Shown here: positions 25,552 through 35,614 of the stretch, piece by piece | How positions within the stretch are numbered: the stretch's first letter is position 1 | How the letters are laid out: every line of letters starts with the position of its first letter | Origin: Bacillota bacterium | Lineage (GTDB): Bacteria > Bacteroidota > Bacteroidia > Bacteroidales > Bacteroidaceae | Direction of reading: 5' to 3' | Assembly (NCBI GenBank): GCA_023664625.1 | Contig: JAMPFD010000006.1 | Location: 62,001-126,000, forward strand | DNA: 64,000 nucleotides | Position numbers and translations under genes: made by a program | Notes under the pieces: generated by a model | What the model saw: only the letters and a program-made list of their open reading frames with translations | Told to the model about the DNA's origin: nothing | The model's database searches: none

Positions 25552-27303
25552 ATGGATAAGTTATTCAATAAATCGGTAAAAGGATCAAGCCATTACTCCT
25601 CTGGTAAGCCATGCCAAGACTATTCTTTGACAGAATGTACAGAAAATTATAGCATAGCTATTGTTTCGGATGGACACGGAAGCGATACACATGTAAGAAG
25701 TCAGGTTGGTTCAGAAATTGCTGCTAAGGTTGCCAGGAAACACATTATTGACTTTCTACCACAGTTGCATGGTAACCCAGAATTTAAGGATGTAAACATT
25801 AAGGTAGGTCCAAAGCCAAATACGGACAGGGCAAAGAAACTTGTTCACGTAAACACTGGAAATATTCCTGAAGAATTAGCCCAAGAAATCAAATATTTTG
25901 AGGCGATAGAGAACAACGAACATATAGATGCTGAAATCAGGTCTTTTTTGGGATTAATTTATCAAGATTGGCTTAAAGAGATCAATGAGCACGCATGTAA
26001 AAATCCTTTGTCCGACGAAGAAAATGCGAAACTCGGAAAAGAGAAAATAACAAAAGCCTATGGATGTACTCTTATTTGTGCAATAACAACTAATGATTTT
26101 TGTTTTGCATTCCAAATAGGTGATGGTAGATGCTATTTTAGTGATCTAAAAAATGAATGGACTCAACCTATTCCTTGGGATTGTAAATGTTTCCTCAATA
26201 TTACCACTTCGCTTTGCCTAGACAATAACCCTGTGAATGAGTTTAGATATTATTTAAATTCCAAAAGAGAAAATCCACAAGTTATATGTATAAGCTCTGA
26301 TGGCATTGATGGTTCTTATGATGTTGAGAAGGAAATAGAATTAGATTACTATGCCATAATAGATCAATTTATTGCGTCAACAAACGATCCAAGTATCGAC
26401 TTCGATAAAGATCTGGAAGATTTTTTATCTCAAAAGAGTGTAGCTTGTTCTCATGATGATATGAGTGTATCTTGCATTGTTAAAATGGACAACATTTCAA
26501 CATGGTTAGAGTTAAACAAGATAAAAAAAGATGTTTATATCGAAGAACTCGAAGATAAGAAGAGGAAAAAAGAAATTTCCAGAATTGAGACCATTTTAGA
26601 AAATCTATCTAAACGTCATTCCGAGTTGAAAACGAATATTTCAAAGAATGAAAATATCATTAAGGAAGGATTAAAATATATAGATGAATGGAAAAAGAAA
26701 ATTTCTAATCTGAGAGAAAATATCAGAAAACAAGAGGGAACAAATATACAAAAGTCGCAAGAAAATGTATCTTTAAACAGAGATTTTTCAGATGTAAAGC
26801 GAAGAATTTATGAGTTGACTCAACAACTAAAAAACGCAAAGGCTGATTATCAAACATGGCTTAGTGATACCAAATCTAAAGTTTCAAGTCTCAAAGAGGC
26901 AAGAACTCAAATTCTAAATTCATTGTCTCCAAAATCTGACAATAGCATTTCTTCTGGTGTTGAAAACTGGGAATCATGTTTGCGAGATGCTGATACAATA
27001 ATACTTGGACGTATAGATCCTAAAGATTGTTATTCTATCCATGCAGGATCTGATGGAATGTTTATTGAAGAAGATAATGAATCTAAAGAGAGAGGGGCTA
27101 CCCCGCAACTGCTTCAATCTCTGAAAAATCAACTTCTTGCAGAGTTGAGAAAGGGTGATTATTTTGACAAACCAAAAGAGAATAGTTACATTTATATTTC
27201 CTTCTTAAAAGAAGATAGCGAGATATTTGCTCATTACTTTCCTAATGAGTTTGAACCTATCTTTAATAAGATATTTATGGATAATTGGAAAAACGGTCAA
27301 TAA
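25552..27303 (+). CDS. PP2C-type protein phosphatase with coiled coil
   Basis: A 583-residue protein. The PP2C fold covers ~1-315: CQD (D23), DGHG at 40-43, YGCTLICAI and IGDGRCYF near 165-190, SSDGIDG near 247 and HDDMS near 302, so the metal ligands are all present. Residues ~320-460 are a long charged coiled coil (lysine- and glutamate-rich with heptad leucines/isoleucines). The last ~120 form a globular tail of unknown type. It would reverse the neighbouring kinase's phosphorylations. The 3' end overlaps the next gene by 19 nt. Confidence 0.87.
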   Translation: MDKLFNKSVKGSSHYSSGKPCQDYSLTECTENYSIAIVSDGHGSDTHVRSQVGSEIAAKVARKHIIDFLPQLHGNPEFKDVNIKVGPKPNTDRAKKLVHVNTGNIPEELAQEIKYFEAIENNEHIDAEIRSFLGLIYQDWLKEINEHACKNPLSDEENAKLGKEKITKAYGCTLICAITTNDFCFAFQIGDGRCYFSDLKNEWTQPIPWDCKCFLNITTSLCLDNNPVNEFRYYLNSKRENPQVICISSDGIDGSYDVEKEIELDYYAIIDQFIASTNDPSIDFDKDLEDFLSQKSVACSHDDMSVSCIVKMDNISTWLELNKIKKDVYIEELEDKKRKKEISRIETILENLSKRHSELKTNISKNENIIKEGLKYIDEWKKKISNLRENIRKQEGTNIQKSQENVSLNRDFSDVKRRIYELTQQLKNAKADYQTWLSDTKSKVSSLKEARTQILNSLSPKSDNSISSGVENWESCLRDADTIILGRIDPKDCYSIHAGSDGMFIEEDNESKERGATPQLLQSLKNQLLAELRKGDYFDKPKENSYIYISFLKEDSEIFAHYFPNEFEPIFNKIFMDNWKNGQ

Positions 27304-27995
27304 AAGTGCATAATATAATAAAGTCTGAAAAACTATGGGAGGTATTGCAAACGATACAAAGTATTGATGATGATATTTTCTATAACAAAAGACTATTAAA
27401 AGCGCATCTTCATGATTTATACATTGGCAGGAAAGTATATTTAGATGCTTTCCTTGCCATTGTTTCGTGTATACCAGAAGAAAAAGGTATTATAAAAAAA
27501 ACATCTAAAGAGAAGTTCAAACAATTAAAATTTCCCGATAATAATCTTGATGAAGAAATTCAGAAACATTTATTGATATATTGTTATAATATATATGTTC
27601 GTTGTGAATATTCCTTTTCTTCTTTTAGTGAGACATCAAATCATGCCACATTAAAAAAAATCGCAAATCATATAGATGGATTTACTTGTAGCCTTAATGA
27701 TGTGTTTTGGGGAGATGAAATTCTGCTGTCTTGGAAAGTAAGTAATCCATATTTGCTAAAATTGTATGATGGTGAAGTTATGGTAAATGTTACGTCCTTA
27801 TCAAGCACTACGGTTTTAGCAACAAATGACAAGTACACGTTGTTTCTATATGATCAGAGTAATAATTTGATTGACAAGAGGCAAATTAGCATAAAAATAA
27901 CATCCCTTGGTTTTTGCATATATTGTGGACATAGATTTATAAGTCTCTCCGACAAATTTTGTTGTTACTGCGGAACTAAAAAATATGAATTGTAG
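27285..27995 (+). CDS. Unknown protein with Ig-like domain and C-terminal zinc ribbon
   Basis: A 236-residue protein not matched to a named family. Residues ~1-130 are helical and charged. Around 140-205 is a beta domain (WGDEILLSWKVSNPYLLKLYDG) of the same type as the Ig-like repeats in the gene at 31304. The last ~25 residues are a zinc ribbon, FCIYCG and FCCYCG. It overlaps the PP2C gene by 19 nt and the next gene by 11 nt, so it is translationally coupled to both. No signal peptide or membrane segment. Confidence 0.7.
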   Translation: MEKRSIKVHNIIKSEKLWEVLQTIQSIDDDIFYNKRLLKAHLHDLYIGRKVYLDAFLAIVSCIPEEKGIIKKTSKEKFKQLKFPDNNLDEEIQKHLLIYCYNIYVRCEYSFSSFSETSNHATLKKIANHIDGFTCSLNDVFWGDEILLSWKVSNPYLLKLYDGEVMVNVTSLSSTTVLATNDKYTLFLYDQSNNLIDKRQISIKITSLGFCIYCGHRFISLSDKFCCYCGTKKYEL

Positions 27996-28914
27996 TAATT
28001 TCTATACCCTATCCTTTAATACATCTAGAAACAATGCAAATAATATTTGTTTCAGTATTAAAAATAAAAAATTGGCAATAGAGTTCCCCAAAGGAATTCC
28101 AGAACGGCTAATTTGGGTTTTTGACGCAGAAGAAACAGAATATTTGAAGAAAAAAACCACTTCTACCCAAGATTTCCTAAATCTTTGTTCTTTGGATGAT
28201 GGTTTTTACTATGTTAATATCTATCTAAAGTCATCTAATGACTACTATAATGGATATATACATGGGAAGGAGGTCGTTATTGAGATAAGAGACAACATCC
28301 CTCATATAAAACTATGTCCTTTTTTCTTTTGGAATAAACATCTATTAGAACATAATGGTCTAGCTTATTCTTTTCCTACTACAATAGAAGACAACATCGT
28401 TGATGTACTTGCTCTTGCCCAGAAAATCACGGAGTCTGCTCAATCTTTGTACAAGAAAATATTACTTATACATGATTGGATAGCGGACAATTTGTATTAT
28501 GACTTAGATGCTATTAAAGAGAAACGGCTAAATAATGCTTCGACTAATAGGTCAATTTTGCAAATATTAGCTGAAAGAAAGTGTGTTTGTCAGGGTTATA
28601 ATGATGTTGCCGTAGCTTTATTGTCTGCCTTGGGAATCAGATGTGAGAGCCTGATCTGTTTTTCATTAGGAGCCTCTAGCGATGGGGGATGGAATAAGAA
28701 AAACAGAAAAGCCGACTTGAATCATGTTATAACTCGAGCTTTTGATGGGAAACATTGGATATTGATGGATATAACTTGGGATTCATGCAATCGATTTGAA
28801 GGAGGGCAGTTTATCCGAGATAGCAAAAAACCATCACATAAGTATTTTGACATAAGTTTAGAGCTAATTTCCAGTACTCATAAATTCACAAAAAATGTGT
28901 CTTGTGAAGAATAA
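27985..28914 (+). CDS. Transglutaminase-like domain protein
   Basis: A 309-residue protein. The first ~135 residues are beta-rich and unrecognised. The rest is a transglutaminase/papain-like core: HDWIADNLYYD near 165, the nucleophile region RKCVCQGYNDVAVALLSALG with Cys near 199-201, NHVITRAF with His near 247 and WILMDITWD with Asp near 262. A full triad is therefore present. No signal peptide, so it acts in the cytoplasm, as a peptidase or crosslinker. It overlaps its upstream neighbour by 11 nt. Confidence 0.78.
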   Translation: MNCSNFYTLSFNTSRNNANNICFSIKNKKLAIEFPKGIPERLIWVFDAEETEYLKKKTTSTQDFLNLCSLDDGFYYVNIYLKSSNDYYNGYIHGKEVVIEIRDNIPHIKLCPFFFWNKHLLEHNGLAYSFPTTIEDNIVDVLALAQKITESAQSLYKKILLIHDWIADNLYYDLDAIKEKRLNNASTNRSILQILAERKCVCQGYNDVAVALLSALGIRCESLICFSLGASSDGGWNKKNRKADLNHVITRAFDGKHWILMDITWDSCNRFEGGQFIRDSKKPSHKYFDISLELISSTHKFTKNVSCEE

Positions 28915-28934
28915 TATAAAAATATTGAAATAAT

Positions 28935-29988
28935 ATGGATAATATGTCGTTAGATACATATCGCTTTTATGACGTAGATTCAATAATCGAGGCTTTTGAA
29001 AAGTTATTGAGGTCACATTTGCAAACCATCGAGGGTGAGTTTTCAAAGGGAACCGGCGAAATGTTGTCTCTTTCTGATGTCAGGGGTGTTAAAAAAACAA
29101 TGTTTGATTAATGCTGCAAGCTGTTTGCGTCTGGCCGTGAATGCTGAAAAGAATTTAAATTTAATATTTGTTCTTACCGCAGTTTCAACGATAGCATATA
29201 TCCTAGGCGATAGAGAGGCTGGTGAGCGTGTTCTTGCGAGATTAAGAAAAATCGATTTGGTTTCTGATAAGATCTCTTTTTGGGAAAAAATTATTAACCA
29301 CATTGGAAATGACCCTTCTCTGGAATTTCATGAAATAAGAAGTACTTTAGTGTCTTTTGTTGAACAAGTGGATTCTTTCTGTAGCAAGAATCCAATAAAT
29401 TGGGCACAACAAATTCAATTAGGATATATTAAAACCACATCGCTACTTGTATTAATGATACATCTTATATATACTATTGTTAATGTATCACGTTTTGTTG
29501 ATATTACTCAGATAAGGCAACTGCTTAATAAAATTCAAATTATATCTAACAGTCATGACTGGAAAGATGATATTAATTTCAGAGTAATAATATTTTCTGA
29601 TTCGTGTATTGAGGTTGGGGTAGATGATTTGTCCAAGGATAATTTTAATTTAGTAAAAGGTTATTTCAATAACTTAGGAAGAGCATTGAAAGCATTAGAT
29701 ATATCGATGGAGCAATATGAAGACTATGCGTATTCTTCCATTATCTTTGTTGGATTACCCACTCCTGATGATACGTTTATATACAATCATTATAAGAATA
29801 AACTCTTCGCTAAGAGTTCGTTTATAAAGTCTGCTAGAATCGGAGTTGATATGCCCTATTCTGATTTGAATGTTCTAAATGAGTTAGCAAGTCATTCCGA
29901 AGCAATCATTCAGCCCGAAGACCTCGGTGTAATGTTTGACACACTTCTTAGACAGACTCCTATCGGTGTGAGGGCAGGAGAAGATTAA
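28935..29988 (+). pseudogene. VWA-like protein, frame disrupted at an A7 run (29091-29097)
   Basis: An ATG at 28935 opens a frame (MDNMSLDTYRFYDVDSI) that ends at 29109-29111. The rest is in the +1 frame to TAA at 29986-29988. If the A7 run at 29091-29097 were A6, the frames join (GVKKQCLINAASC) into one ~350-residue protein. The C-terminal half resembles the TerY-like VWA protein of this locus: an IIFSDS strand, SSIIFVGLPTPDD and a similar ending (SHSEAIIQPEDLGVMFDTLL), but the DxSxS MIDAS motif is absent. An independent start at GTG 29035 for the long frame is the alternative. Either a recent mutation, a slippage-switched gene, or a base-call error. Confidence 0.6.
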
Positions 29989-30015
29989 ACTATGTAAATA
30001 TTTACAGGAACATCT

Positions 30016-30465
30016 ATGAAAAGGTGCATACACGACCATGACAATCCCGACAATGCTAATTTTTGTAGGGTTTGTGGCGAACAATTTGATAAGTCGTTAG
30101 ACATAAGAATCATATTACAGAAAAAGAGTAATTCAATTGACACACGACCTTTTAACATTAAGTTCCCAGAATTTCACTTGCGTCCATTATCTGAGTTCAG
30201 TGATCTTACATTTGTTTTCAACTCTCCTGATTATGTTGAAGATCCGTCCCAATCATCTAAAAGAGAATATCTTTGGATTGTAAAGGACGAGAAATTTGGA
30301 ATCTTGTTTTGGCATCATGAAGATCATTGGTATGGTGATACTAATGAATATAATAGGATCATTAAGTGTGTTTATGACAAGATCATTAAACACGACAATA
30401 TGTTTGAATGCCATTTGGGAAACAATATAACGTATATAGATTTGAAAGGTAATATACTAAAATGA
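30016..30465 (+). CDS. Unknown protein with N-terminal zinc-ribbon-like motif
   Basis: A 149-residue protein that starts with a ribbon-like CIHDHDNPDNANFCRVCG, where the first pair is C/H rather than CxxC, and resembles the ribbons that open the next two genes. The rest is a mixed alpha/beta stretch rich in Trp and His (FGILFWHHEDHWYGD near 100-115). No family recognised. The stop overlaps the next start by 4 nt (ATGA). Confidence 0.65.
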   Translation: MKRCIHDHDNPDNANFCRVCGEQFDKSLDIRIILQKKSNSIDTRPFNIKFPEFHLRPLSEFSDLTFVFNSPDYVEDPSQSSKREYLWIVKDEKFGILFWHHEDHWYGDTNEYNRIIKCVYDKIIKHDNMFECHLGNNITYIDLKGNILK

Positions 30466-31307
30466 AAAAATGCGTTAGATGTCATACAGAGAATCCTGAA
30501 GAAGCAGTATTCTGTAGGCATTGTGGGAGTATTTTTAAAGACGGAGACGTTCAGAAGTCTTTAGTTGCTTCTTGTAATTTGACGATTTCTGAGTTGAAGT
30601 ATGAAGTTTCGTCGCTTATAAAAGAAAAAACAAATCTAATCCATAAACTGGATAATGCCAACGAGGCTTATAGAAGACTTTCTCGAAAACAGAACGTTAG
30701 ATATATAACGCATATTATATACATCACTGTAATTACAATATGTTCGATTGCTGTTTTTATGCTTTTTAAAATCAAAAAGGAACAGGATTCACTTATTGCA
30801 GATTTGAGGAGTAAAAACGAATCACAAGTTGCAATGCTTGATAATAGTAGACAGCAAATACGACAATTAGAGTCTAATTCGAAAGATCTTAACACTACCT
30901 TAAACCTAAGAAATGACGAGATTAAAAAATTATCATCTGCTTATCCTTTTATAATTACTTCTGTTGACATAAAAAACCAAGGCGAAGAATACGGCAGTAC
31001 TATATATGCTCAGAATACAACCTTTATATATGATAGAATAAATATCAAGTCACATTATACTGGTAGCGTAACCATCTATGTTAAATTTTATAGACCTAAT
31101 GGTGAACTATCGGCAAATGACAATTCTCCTTCTGGATATTCCTATAGTCAGCAGATTGATTTGACAAAAGGAATGAGTTCTTATACCGAATCTACTGGAT
31201 GGGGAAACAAAAACAAAGGTTTTTGGAAGTCAGGACAGTATTACATGGAGTTTTGGTATAATAACAAATGTTTCTACAGAAAAGGCTTCTATATTAGGTC
31301 ATTATGA
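30462..31307 (+). CDS. Zinc-ribbon membrane protein with coiled coil
   Basis: A 281-residue protein. An N-terminal zinc ribbon (CVRCH, FCRHCG, residues 4-23) is followed by helix, one transmembrane segment near 83-105 (ITHIIYITVITICSIAVFML), a coiled coil (~108-155) and a C-terminal beta domain of ~115 residues (SVTIYVKFYRPNGE, YYMEFWYNNK). The ribbon would face the cytoplasm and the beta domain the other side. Function unknown. Four-base overlaps on both sides place it in a coupled run of genes. Confidence 0.7.
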   Translation: MKKCVRCHTENPEEAVFCRHCGSIFKDGDVQKSLVASCNLTISELKYEVSSLIKEKTNLIHKLDNANEAYRRLSRKQNVRYITHIIYITVITICSIAVFMLFKIKKEQDSLIADLRSKNESQVAMLDNSRQQIRQLESNSKDLNTTLNLRNDEIKKLSSAYPFIITSVDIKNQGEEYGSTIYAQNTTFIYDRINIKSHYTGSVTIYVKFYRPNGELSANDNSPSGYSYSQQIDLTKGMSSYTESTGWGNKNKGFWKSGQYYMEFWYNNKCFYRKGFYIRSL

Positions 31308-32812
31308 TTAATAACACAAAACTGTGCCCAAAATGTCATACAGAGAATCCAGTAGAGGCAAATTTTTGTAGGCATTGCAGACATCAATTCTCCGATGCCT
31401 CAAAAAAAGGATTATCTGTTGCGCCTATCATCAAAAACATTCATATCAGGGAGACTGATTATTGTGAGGGAAGCAAAATACATATAGAATGGGATGTAGA
31501 AAATGCAACTTCCCTAAATTTAAGTGGAAAAGATGTTTCAAATACTGACTCATGCGAATATAAGGTTAACCGTGTAAAGAATCTCAAACTCACTGCCGAG
31601 AACGAATATACTGTTACCGTAAAGGAACTCCACCTCAATCCGAAAGAACCTGCTCGAATACGTTCTTTTAAGAGTGACAAGTTGGTGTTAGATGTAGGAG
31701 ATGCCATAACGCTTTCCTGGGAAACATTCAATGCCAAACGTGTCATAATCCTTTCTGAAGGCAACGAAATAGATGTAACAACCAAGACATCATTCTCGTT
31801 CAATCCTTCAAGATCAACAGTGCTTAGGCTTGTCGCATATTCTGTGGATGAAAAGATCTTTGCTGAAGAATCCTTAGCAATCTCATTAAAACCTCAGATA
31901 AACGAATTAAAAGTAGTTGATTCTGCCTATTGCGGAGGAAGTACTATTAGGATTGAATGGGATGTGGACGATGTAGAAACTCTATCTCTTAATGGAGTAG
32001 ATGTGTCTGGTCGATCTTCCTATGACTATGAGATAAGGAACAACAATCATACGATAAAACTTGTAGCGAAAAGTGGAAACCTAACCGTATCAAAAGAACT
32101 ATATCTAAAGCCGGGGGCTTGTGCAAAAGTCCTCAACTTTAGAAGTAGTAATGACACTATTACAAGTGGACAGTATGTAAAACTCAAATGGTCGGTAAAG
32201 GATGCTCATCATGTTCTGCTAAAAAGCGGTGGCGTTGATTTAAATGTAACCAATCAGGAAGAAATCACTTTGAACCCCACTAAAACCACAGAATATTCTT
32301 TGGTCGCTTACTCCATCGATGAAAATGTACGTGATGAAAAGTTTATCAAAGTAACGGTCGTAAGTAAAGTTAAGATAGAGTCTTTTACTATTGACAAGAG
32401 TAGTATAGCCGAGACGATGCCTATTGTCCTCTCATGGAATGTTCAAAATGCCGACCGAATAGAACTCTTACCCTTATATCAGGATGTAACAGGACGAAAC
32501 TCTATAACACTCTATCCCAAGAGTAATACCGAATATAGGTTGATAGCCTCTAATAGAATATCTCAAAAAGAAGCTTATGTAAGTGTTGGGGTTCATACGC
32601 TACCGAAGATTGATGTTAAGATTGCCGATAGCCTAAGTACCATCAATTTGCCAGACTTGGCGATAGATCTAACGTCATCATTGGGATCTATGAAAGAAAC
32701 TGGCATAGACCGTTGGATGTCATCGCATGAGACGAGTGATGTAAGCAGTAGCATCTGGGAAAATAGGGCGTTCAAAAAACTGAGGAAATTATTGTCAAAA
32801 CGATTAGGATGA
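31304..32812 (+). CDS. Zinc-ribbon protein with about five tandem Ig-like repeats
   Basis: A 502-residue protein. After a ribbon (CPKCH, FCRHC) come tandem ~80-90-residue beta repeats, each with an IxIEWDV or ITLSW motif: near residues 56, 143, 223, 300 and 384. Alternating repeats carry a TTxYxLVAYS end (RLVAYS, SLVAYS, RLIAS), typical of intracellular Ig-like or PKD-like modules. The C-terminal ~70 residues are Ser-rich and helical. No signal peptide or membrane segment. Likely a scaffold; the function is unknown. The same repeat type appears once in the gene at 27285. Confidence 0.72.
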   Translation: MINNTKLCPKCHTENPVEANFCRHCRHQFSDASKKGLSVAPIIKNIHIRETDYCEGSKIHIEWDVENATSLNLSGKDVSNTDSCEYKVNRVKNLKLTAENEYTVTVKELHLNPKEPARIRSFKSDKLVLDVGDAITLSWETFNAKRVIILSEGNEIDVTTKTSFSFNPSRSTVLRLVAYSVDEKIFAEESLAISLKPQINELKVVDSAYCGGSTIRIEWDVDDVETLSLNGVDVSGRSSYDYEIRNNNHTIKLVAKSGNLTVSKELYLKPGACAKVLNFRSSNDTITSGQYVKLKWSVKDAHHVLLKSGGVDLNVTNQEEITLNPTKTTEYSLVAYSIDENVRDEKFIKVTVVSKVKIESFTIDKSSIAETMPIVLSWNVQNADRIELLPLYQDVTGRNSITLYPKSNTEYRLIASNRISQKEAYVSVGVHTLPKIDVKIADSLSTINLPDLAIDLTSSLGSMKETGIDRWMSSHETSDVSSSIWENRAFKKLRKLLSKRLG

Positions 32813-33312
32813 AAATTGAAACGGATAAGATTTTTGTATTTGAAGAGTTCTTCAGGCTGAAGAGCTCTGTCAAGTGTACACTTATTTTATTTGTATGTTT
32901 GTTGATGTTGTGCAACATTTCTATCATGGCATCCATGTGTTTGGAATGGCAACTATTTATCCCATTTGGAGGAATGCTTTCCTGTTTGTTTTTCATATGC
33001 ACCTTAAACCTGTTCATAAAAAGGTTAGTTAAAGAGCAAGATGACATCTTATTTGTCGAATTGATATGCTCATTTCTTTTATTGCTCCTTGCGAGCTCAC
33101 CAACTATACTCTATATATTTCTCAATGGCAATTGGGATGCCATGACATCATGGGATTACTTCACATTATATTTCACTGTTCATAATTTAGTTTTACCCCT
33201 GATGGTCATGGTGTTTACTATTTATTTATACTGGATGCTTATTGTGCATCTATGTGATGGATCGGAAATCTATTATAATTGCATAAAATATAAACAAGAT
33301 AATGAACGTTAG
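32809..33312 (+). CDS. Polytopic membrane protein, unknown
   Basis: A 167-residue protein with four hydrophobic segments (about 22-45, 52-70, 82-105, 122-150) after a short acidic N-terminus. No recognisable family. It overlaps the previous gene by 4 nt and the DUF4407 gene by 11 nt, so it probably works with that membrane protein. Confidence 0.68.
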   Translation: MKIETDKIFVFEEFFRLKSSVKCTLILFVCLLMLCNISIMASMCLEWQLFIPFGGMLSCLFFICTLNLFIKRLVKEQDDILFVELICSFLLLLLASSPTILYIFLNGNWDAMTSWDYFTLYFTVHNLVLPLMVMVFTIYLYWMLIVHLCDGSEIYYNCIKYKQDNER

Positions 33313-34765
33313 TTTACAACATTTCCTTTGGAATATGGCAGGTGCCGAAAGAAGCATCCTAGAAAAATGTCCAACAGACCATAAGAAATTTGCTGCCATC
33401 GGTGCAACAATTCTTATGACAGCTATTATTGCATTTTTTGCAGGAACCTCTGCTGCATGGTATTTTACACAAAGCGGAACAGAAACATCTGGAAATTTCT
33501 TAGGCTCCTGCGCCTTTGGTTTGCTTTGGGCAACCTTGATCTTTACCATTGACCGTAGTTTGGTTATAACACTAAAAAAGAACCCCGAACTCACCAAACA
33601 GAAGTGGGCTGTGCCTTTTTTCTCGCGTGCAGCACTTGCCGTTTTGATTGCATTTATGGTATCAATACCATTGGAATTGCTCGTTTTTGAGAGTTTCATA
33701 AATGAGAAAAAAGAAGATTATAACCTCGCAGAAGTAGGAAATTACACAAGCAAAAGTAAAGAAAAGTCTGGTGAAGCCAAACTAGATGTCGAGGTAGAAC
33801 GTGCTTCTAAAGATATTGAGCGTTTGGGTGGAGATGAAACTACAGCCAAGGGTAAAGTTGAATCGTTGGAAACTCAAATTCGTCAGTGGTACTCTAAGAA
33901 AGCGAATCCGTCCAATAGTCAGTCTTACGTTAATGCTCAGCGTGAGTATAACAAACAAAAGTCTGATTACAATGCTGCGATGAGAGCATATAATGAAAAC
34001 AGAAGGCAATATAAACCCTCTTATAATGGTGTTTCTAATGCTGCCTACAAAATGACCCAGGCAAAGCAAGCGTGGGAAAAAAGTTGTCAGGAAAAGATAA
34101 CTCCTCTTGAACAGCAATTGAAAGAAGCGAAGGAAGAACTTGCCGGTGTGCAAACTCAGTTACAACAGTCGCGTAATAATCTAAATAATGCAAGTGCAAG
34201 AAGAGACACATTAGCAAATCGACGTTATGAAAGACAGAATGAAAAAGAAACTCAAATGATAAATGGAAACCATTTCATTAGAAACTTTGAGATTCTTGAT
34301 TGGGCTGTCCTTCCATCAAATAACGATGGGAAATGGATGGACTTTATCTTCCTATGGATGATCCGTCTATTGTTTTTCATCGTTGAGATTCTTCCTACAG
34401 TAGTGAAGATCGTGACTCCTGTTGGTTCTTACGACTGGATGGTTCATCGTGAGGAAGAAGATATGAAGGAATATCTAAAATCATCAGAATATGGAGATTC
34501 AATAAAGCGAATGCACGAAATTGAATTACAAGCAAAGGAAGATTTGTTGCAACAGCAACATGAAGCAGAACAAGAATTGAAAAAACAGATACTTGATAGG
34601 ATGCGTGATGCTCAGATGAAAGTTGCAAATGCGGCTATTGCAAAGTGGGAGTCCGATCAATTGGCAAGACTGTCTGTTGACCCGAAATTACCTGATGCAA
34701 CAATTCCTGGCACATCTGATTCTGAGGATTCAGAAGAAGACTTTGTACCTACAGTAACGATTTAA
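33302..34765 (+). CDS. DUF4407 domain membrane protein
   Basis: A 487-residue protein matching DUF4407 in layout: FLWNMAGAE near the start, three membrane helices (~29-50, ~68-85, ~103-125, with the conserved FTIDRSLV between), a ~200-residue extracytoplasmic coiled coil rich in Gln, Lys and Glu, a fourth membrane helix near 345-365 (FIFLWMIRLLFFIVEILP), then a charged cytoplasmic coiled coil and acidic tail. DUF4407 proteins are of unknown function and often sit in gene neighbourhoods with signalling or conflict genes. Start overlaps the upstream gene by 11 nt. Confidence 0.85.
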   Translation: MNVSLQHFLWNMAGAERSILEKCPTDHKKFAAIGATILMTAIIAFFAGTSAAWYFTQSGTETSGNFLGSCAFGLLWATLIFTIDRSLVITLKKNPELTKQKWAVPFFSRAALAVLIAFMVSIPLELLVFESFINEKKEDYNLAEVGNYTSKSKEKSGEAKLDVEVERASKDIERLGGDETTAKGKVESLETQIRQWYSKKANPSNSQSYVNAQREYNKQKSDYNAAMRAYNENRRQYKPSYNGVSNAAYKMTQAKQAWEKSCQEKITPLEQQLKEAKEELAGVQTQLQQSRNNLNNASARRDTLANRRYERQNEKETQMINGNHFIRNFEILDWAVLPSNNDGKWMDFIFLWMIRLLFFIVEILPTVVKIVTPVGSYDWMVHREEEDMKEYLKSSEYGDSIKRMHEIELQAKEDLLQQQHEAEQELKKQILDRMRDAQMKVANAAIAKWESDQLARLSVDPKLPDATIPGTSDSEDSEEDFVPTVTI

Positions 34766-34776
34766 TAAGTATATAT

Positions 34777-34962
34777 ATGTTAACAAAAGGGAAAACAACA
34801 AGGAAGGCTCTTCGACGAATAGACATAGAGGAAATCCTTCACGATGATGACAAATCTGTTATCAGCAAGCTAAATCTTATTCCTGGCTTTAAAACATTCC
34901 TAAATAATACAGTCGGCGCAGTTCGAGAGGCATATTTATTTAGCTCTGAAGTATATTCATGA
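34777..34962 (+). CDS. Small ORF, possibly a gene fragment
   Basis: A 61-residue basic-to-neutral frame starting 11 nt after DUF4407 (MLTKGKTTRKALRRIDIEE ... SSEVYS). No family recognised; the IPGFKTFLNNT segment loosely recalls the N-terminal helices of some M48 peptidases, but this is weak. Its end overlaps, in another frame, the start of a radical SAM remnant, so it may be the left side of a deletion junction. Confidence 0.4.
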   Translation: MLTKGKTTRKALRRIDIEEILHDDDKSVISKLNLIPGFKTFLNNTVGAVREAYLFSSEVYS

Positions 34963-35614
34963 TACATATCCTGAATATTTGAAGGAAAATGTATTAAAGT
35001 TGATGACTATCGACTCGTTGGCAGATATAAGAAAAGCTGCGGAAGAATGGTCTGAAGATGGACTATTATCAGAAATCGAGCCATCCAAAATATCATCTTT
35101 ATCCCCTAACTTCTCTAAAGAGGTTACTTTCTTGGAATACGATGTGCTTGTAGGAAAGTATATTGACTTGCTGAACGAATATGAGTTTCACAGAAATTGG
35201 AAAGTTCTAAAGGTCTTTTTGGATCAATGTATTGCCTATTGGCTTCATCGCCCGGTATTGGAAGTTGATGCAAGTGTACCTATGGCAACTTGCTTGCCAA
35301 TGAACAACAAATTATATGTTGATGCCAAGAAACGCATCAATGTATGTGAGAAGTTCTGTGACTCTTATCATATCGGGAATATAGCAGAAGGAATAGACTG
35401 GGATGCTGCGAACTCTCTTGTCCAGGACTATTATAATAAACGATTTGACCGTTGTAGATATTGTCCTGCTGTTAGAATGTGTAACCTTTGTCTCACCGCT
35501 GTAGAGCATAATGAATCTGAGTGGGATGTCCTTTGTAATAACGAAAGAGTAATTACAAAGGTAAACTTTAGGATATTCTGCGAAATGGCAGAAAGAGGCT
35601 TGTTGGAATTATGA
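34904..35614 (+). pseudogene. C-terminal (SPASM) remnant of a radical SAM peptide maturase
   Basis: An open frame from 34904 (no ATG; TTG at 34979) to TGA at 35612-35614. The C-terminal ~90 residues have the SPASM cysteine pattern of radical SAM peptide maturases: MATCLPMNNKLYVDA, then INVCEKFCD with IGNIAEGID, then CRYCPAVRMCNLC. The upstream ~80 residues look like the linker region (HDTYPEYLKENVLKLMTIDS). The radical SAM core with its CX3CX2C cluster is missing entirely, so it cannot be a working maturase. The stop overlaps the GNAT gene by 4 nt. Confidence 0.65.
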
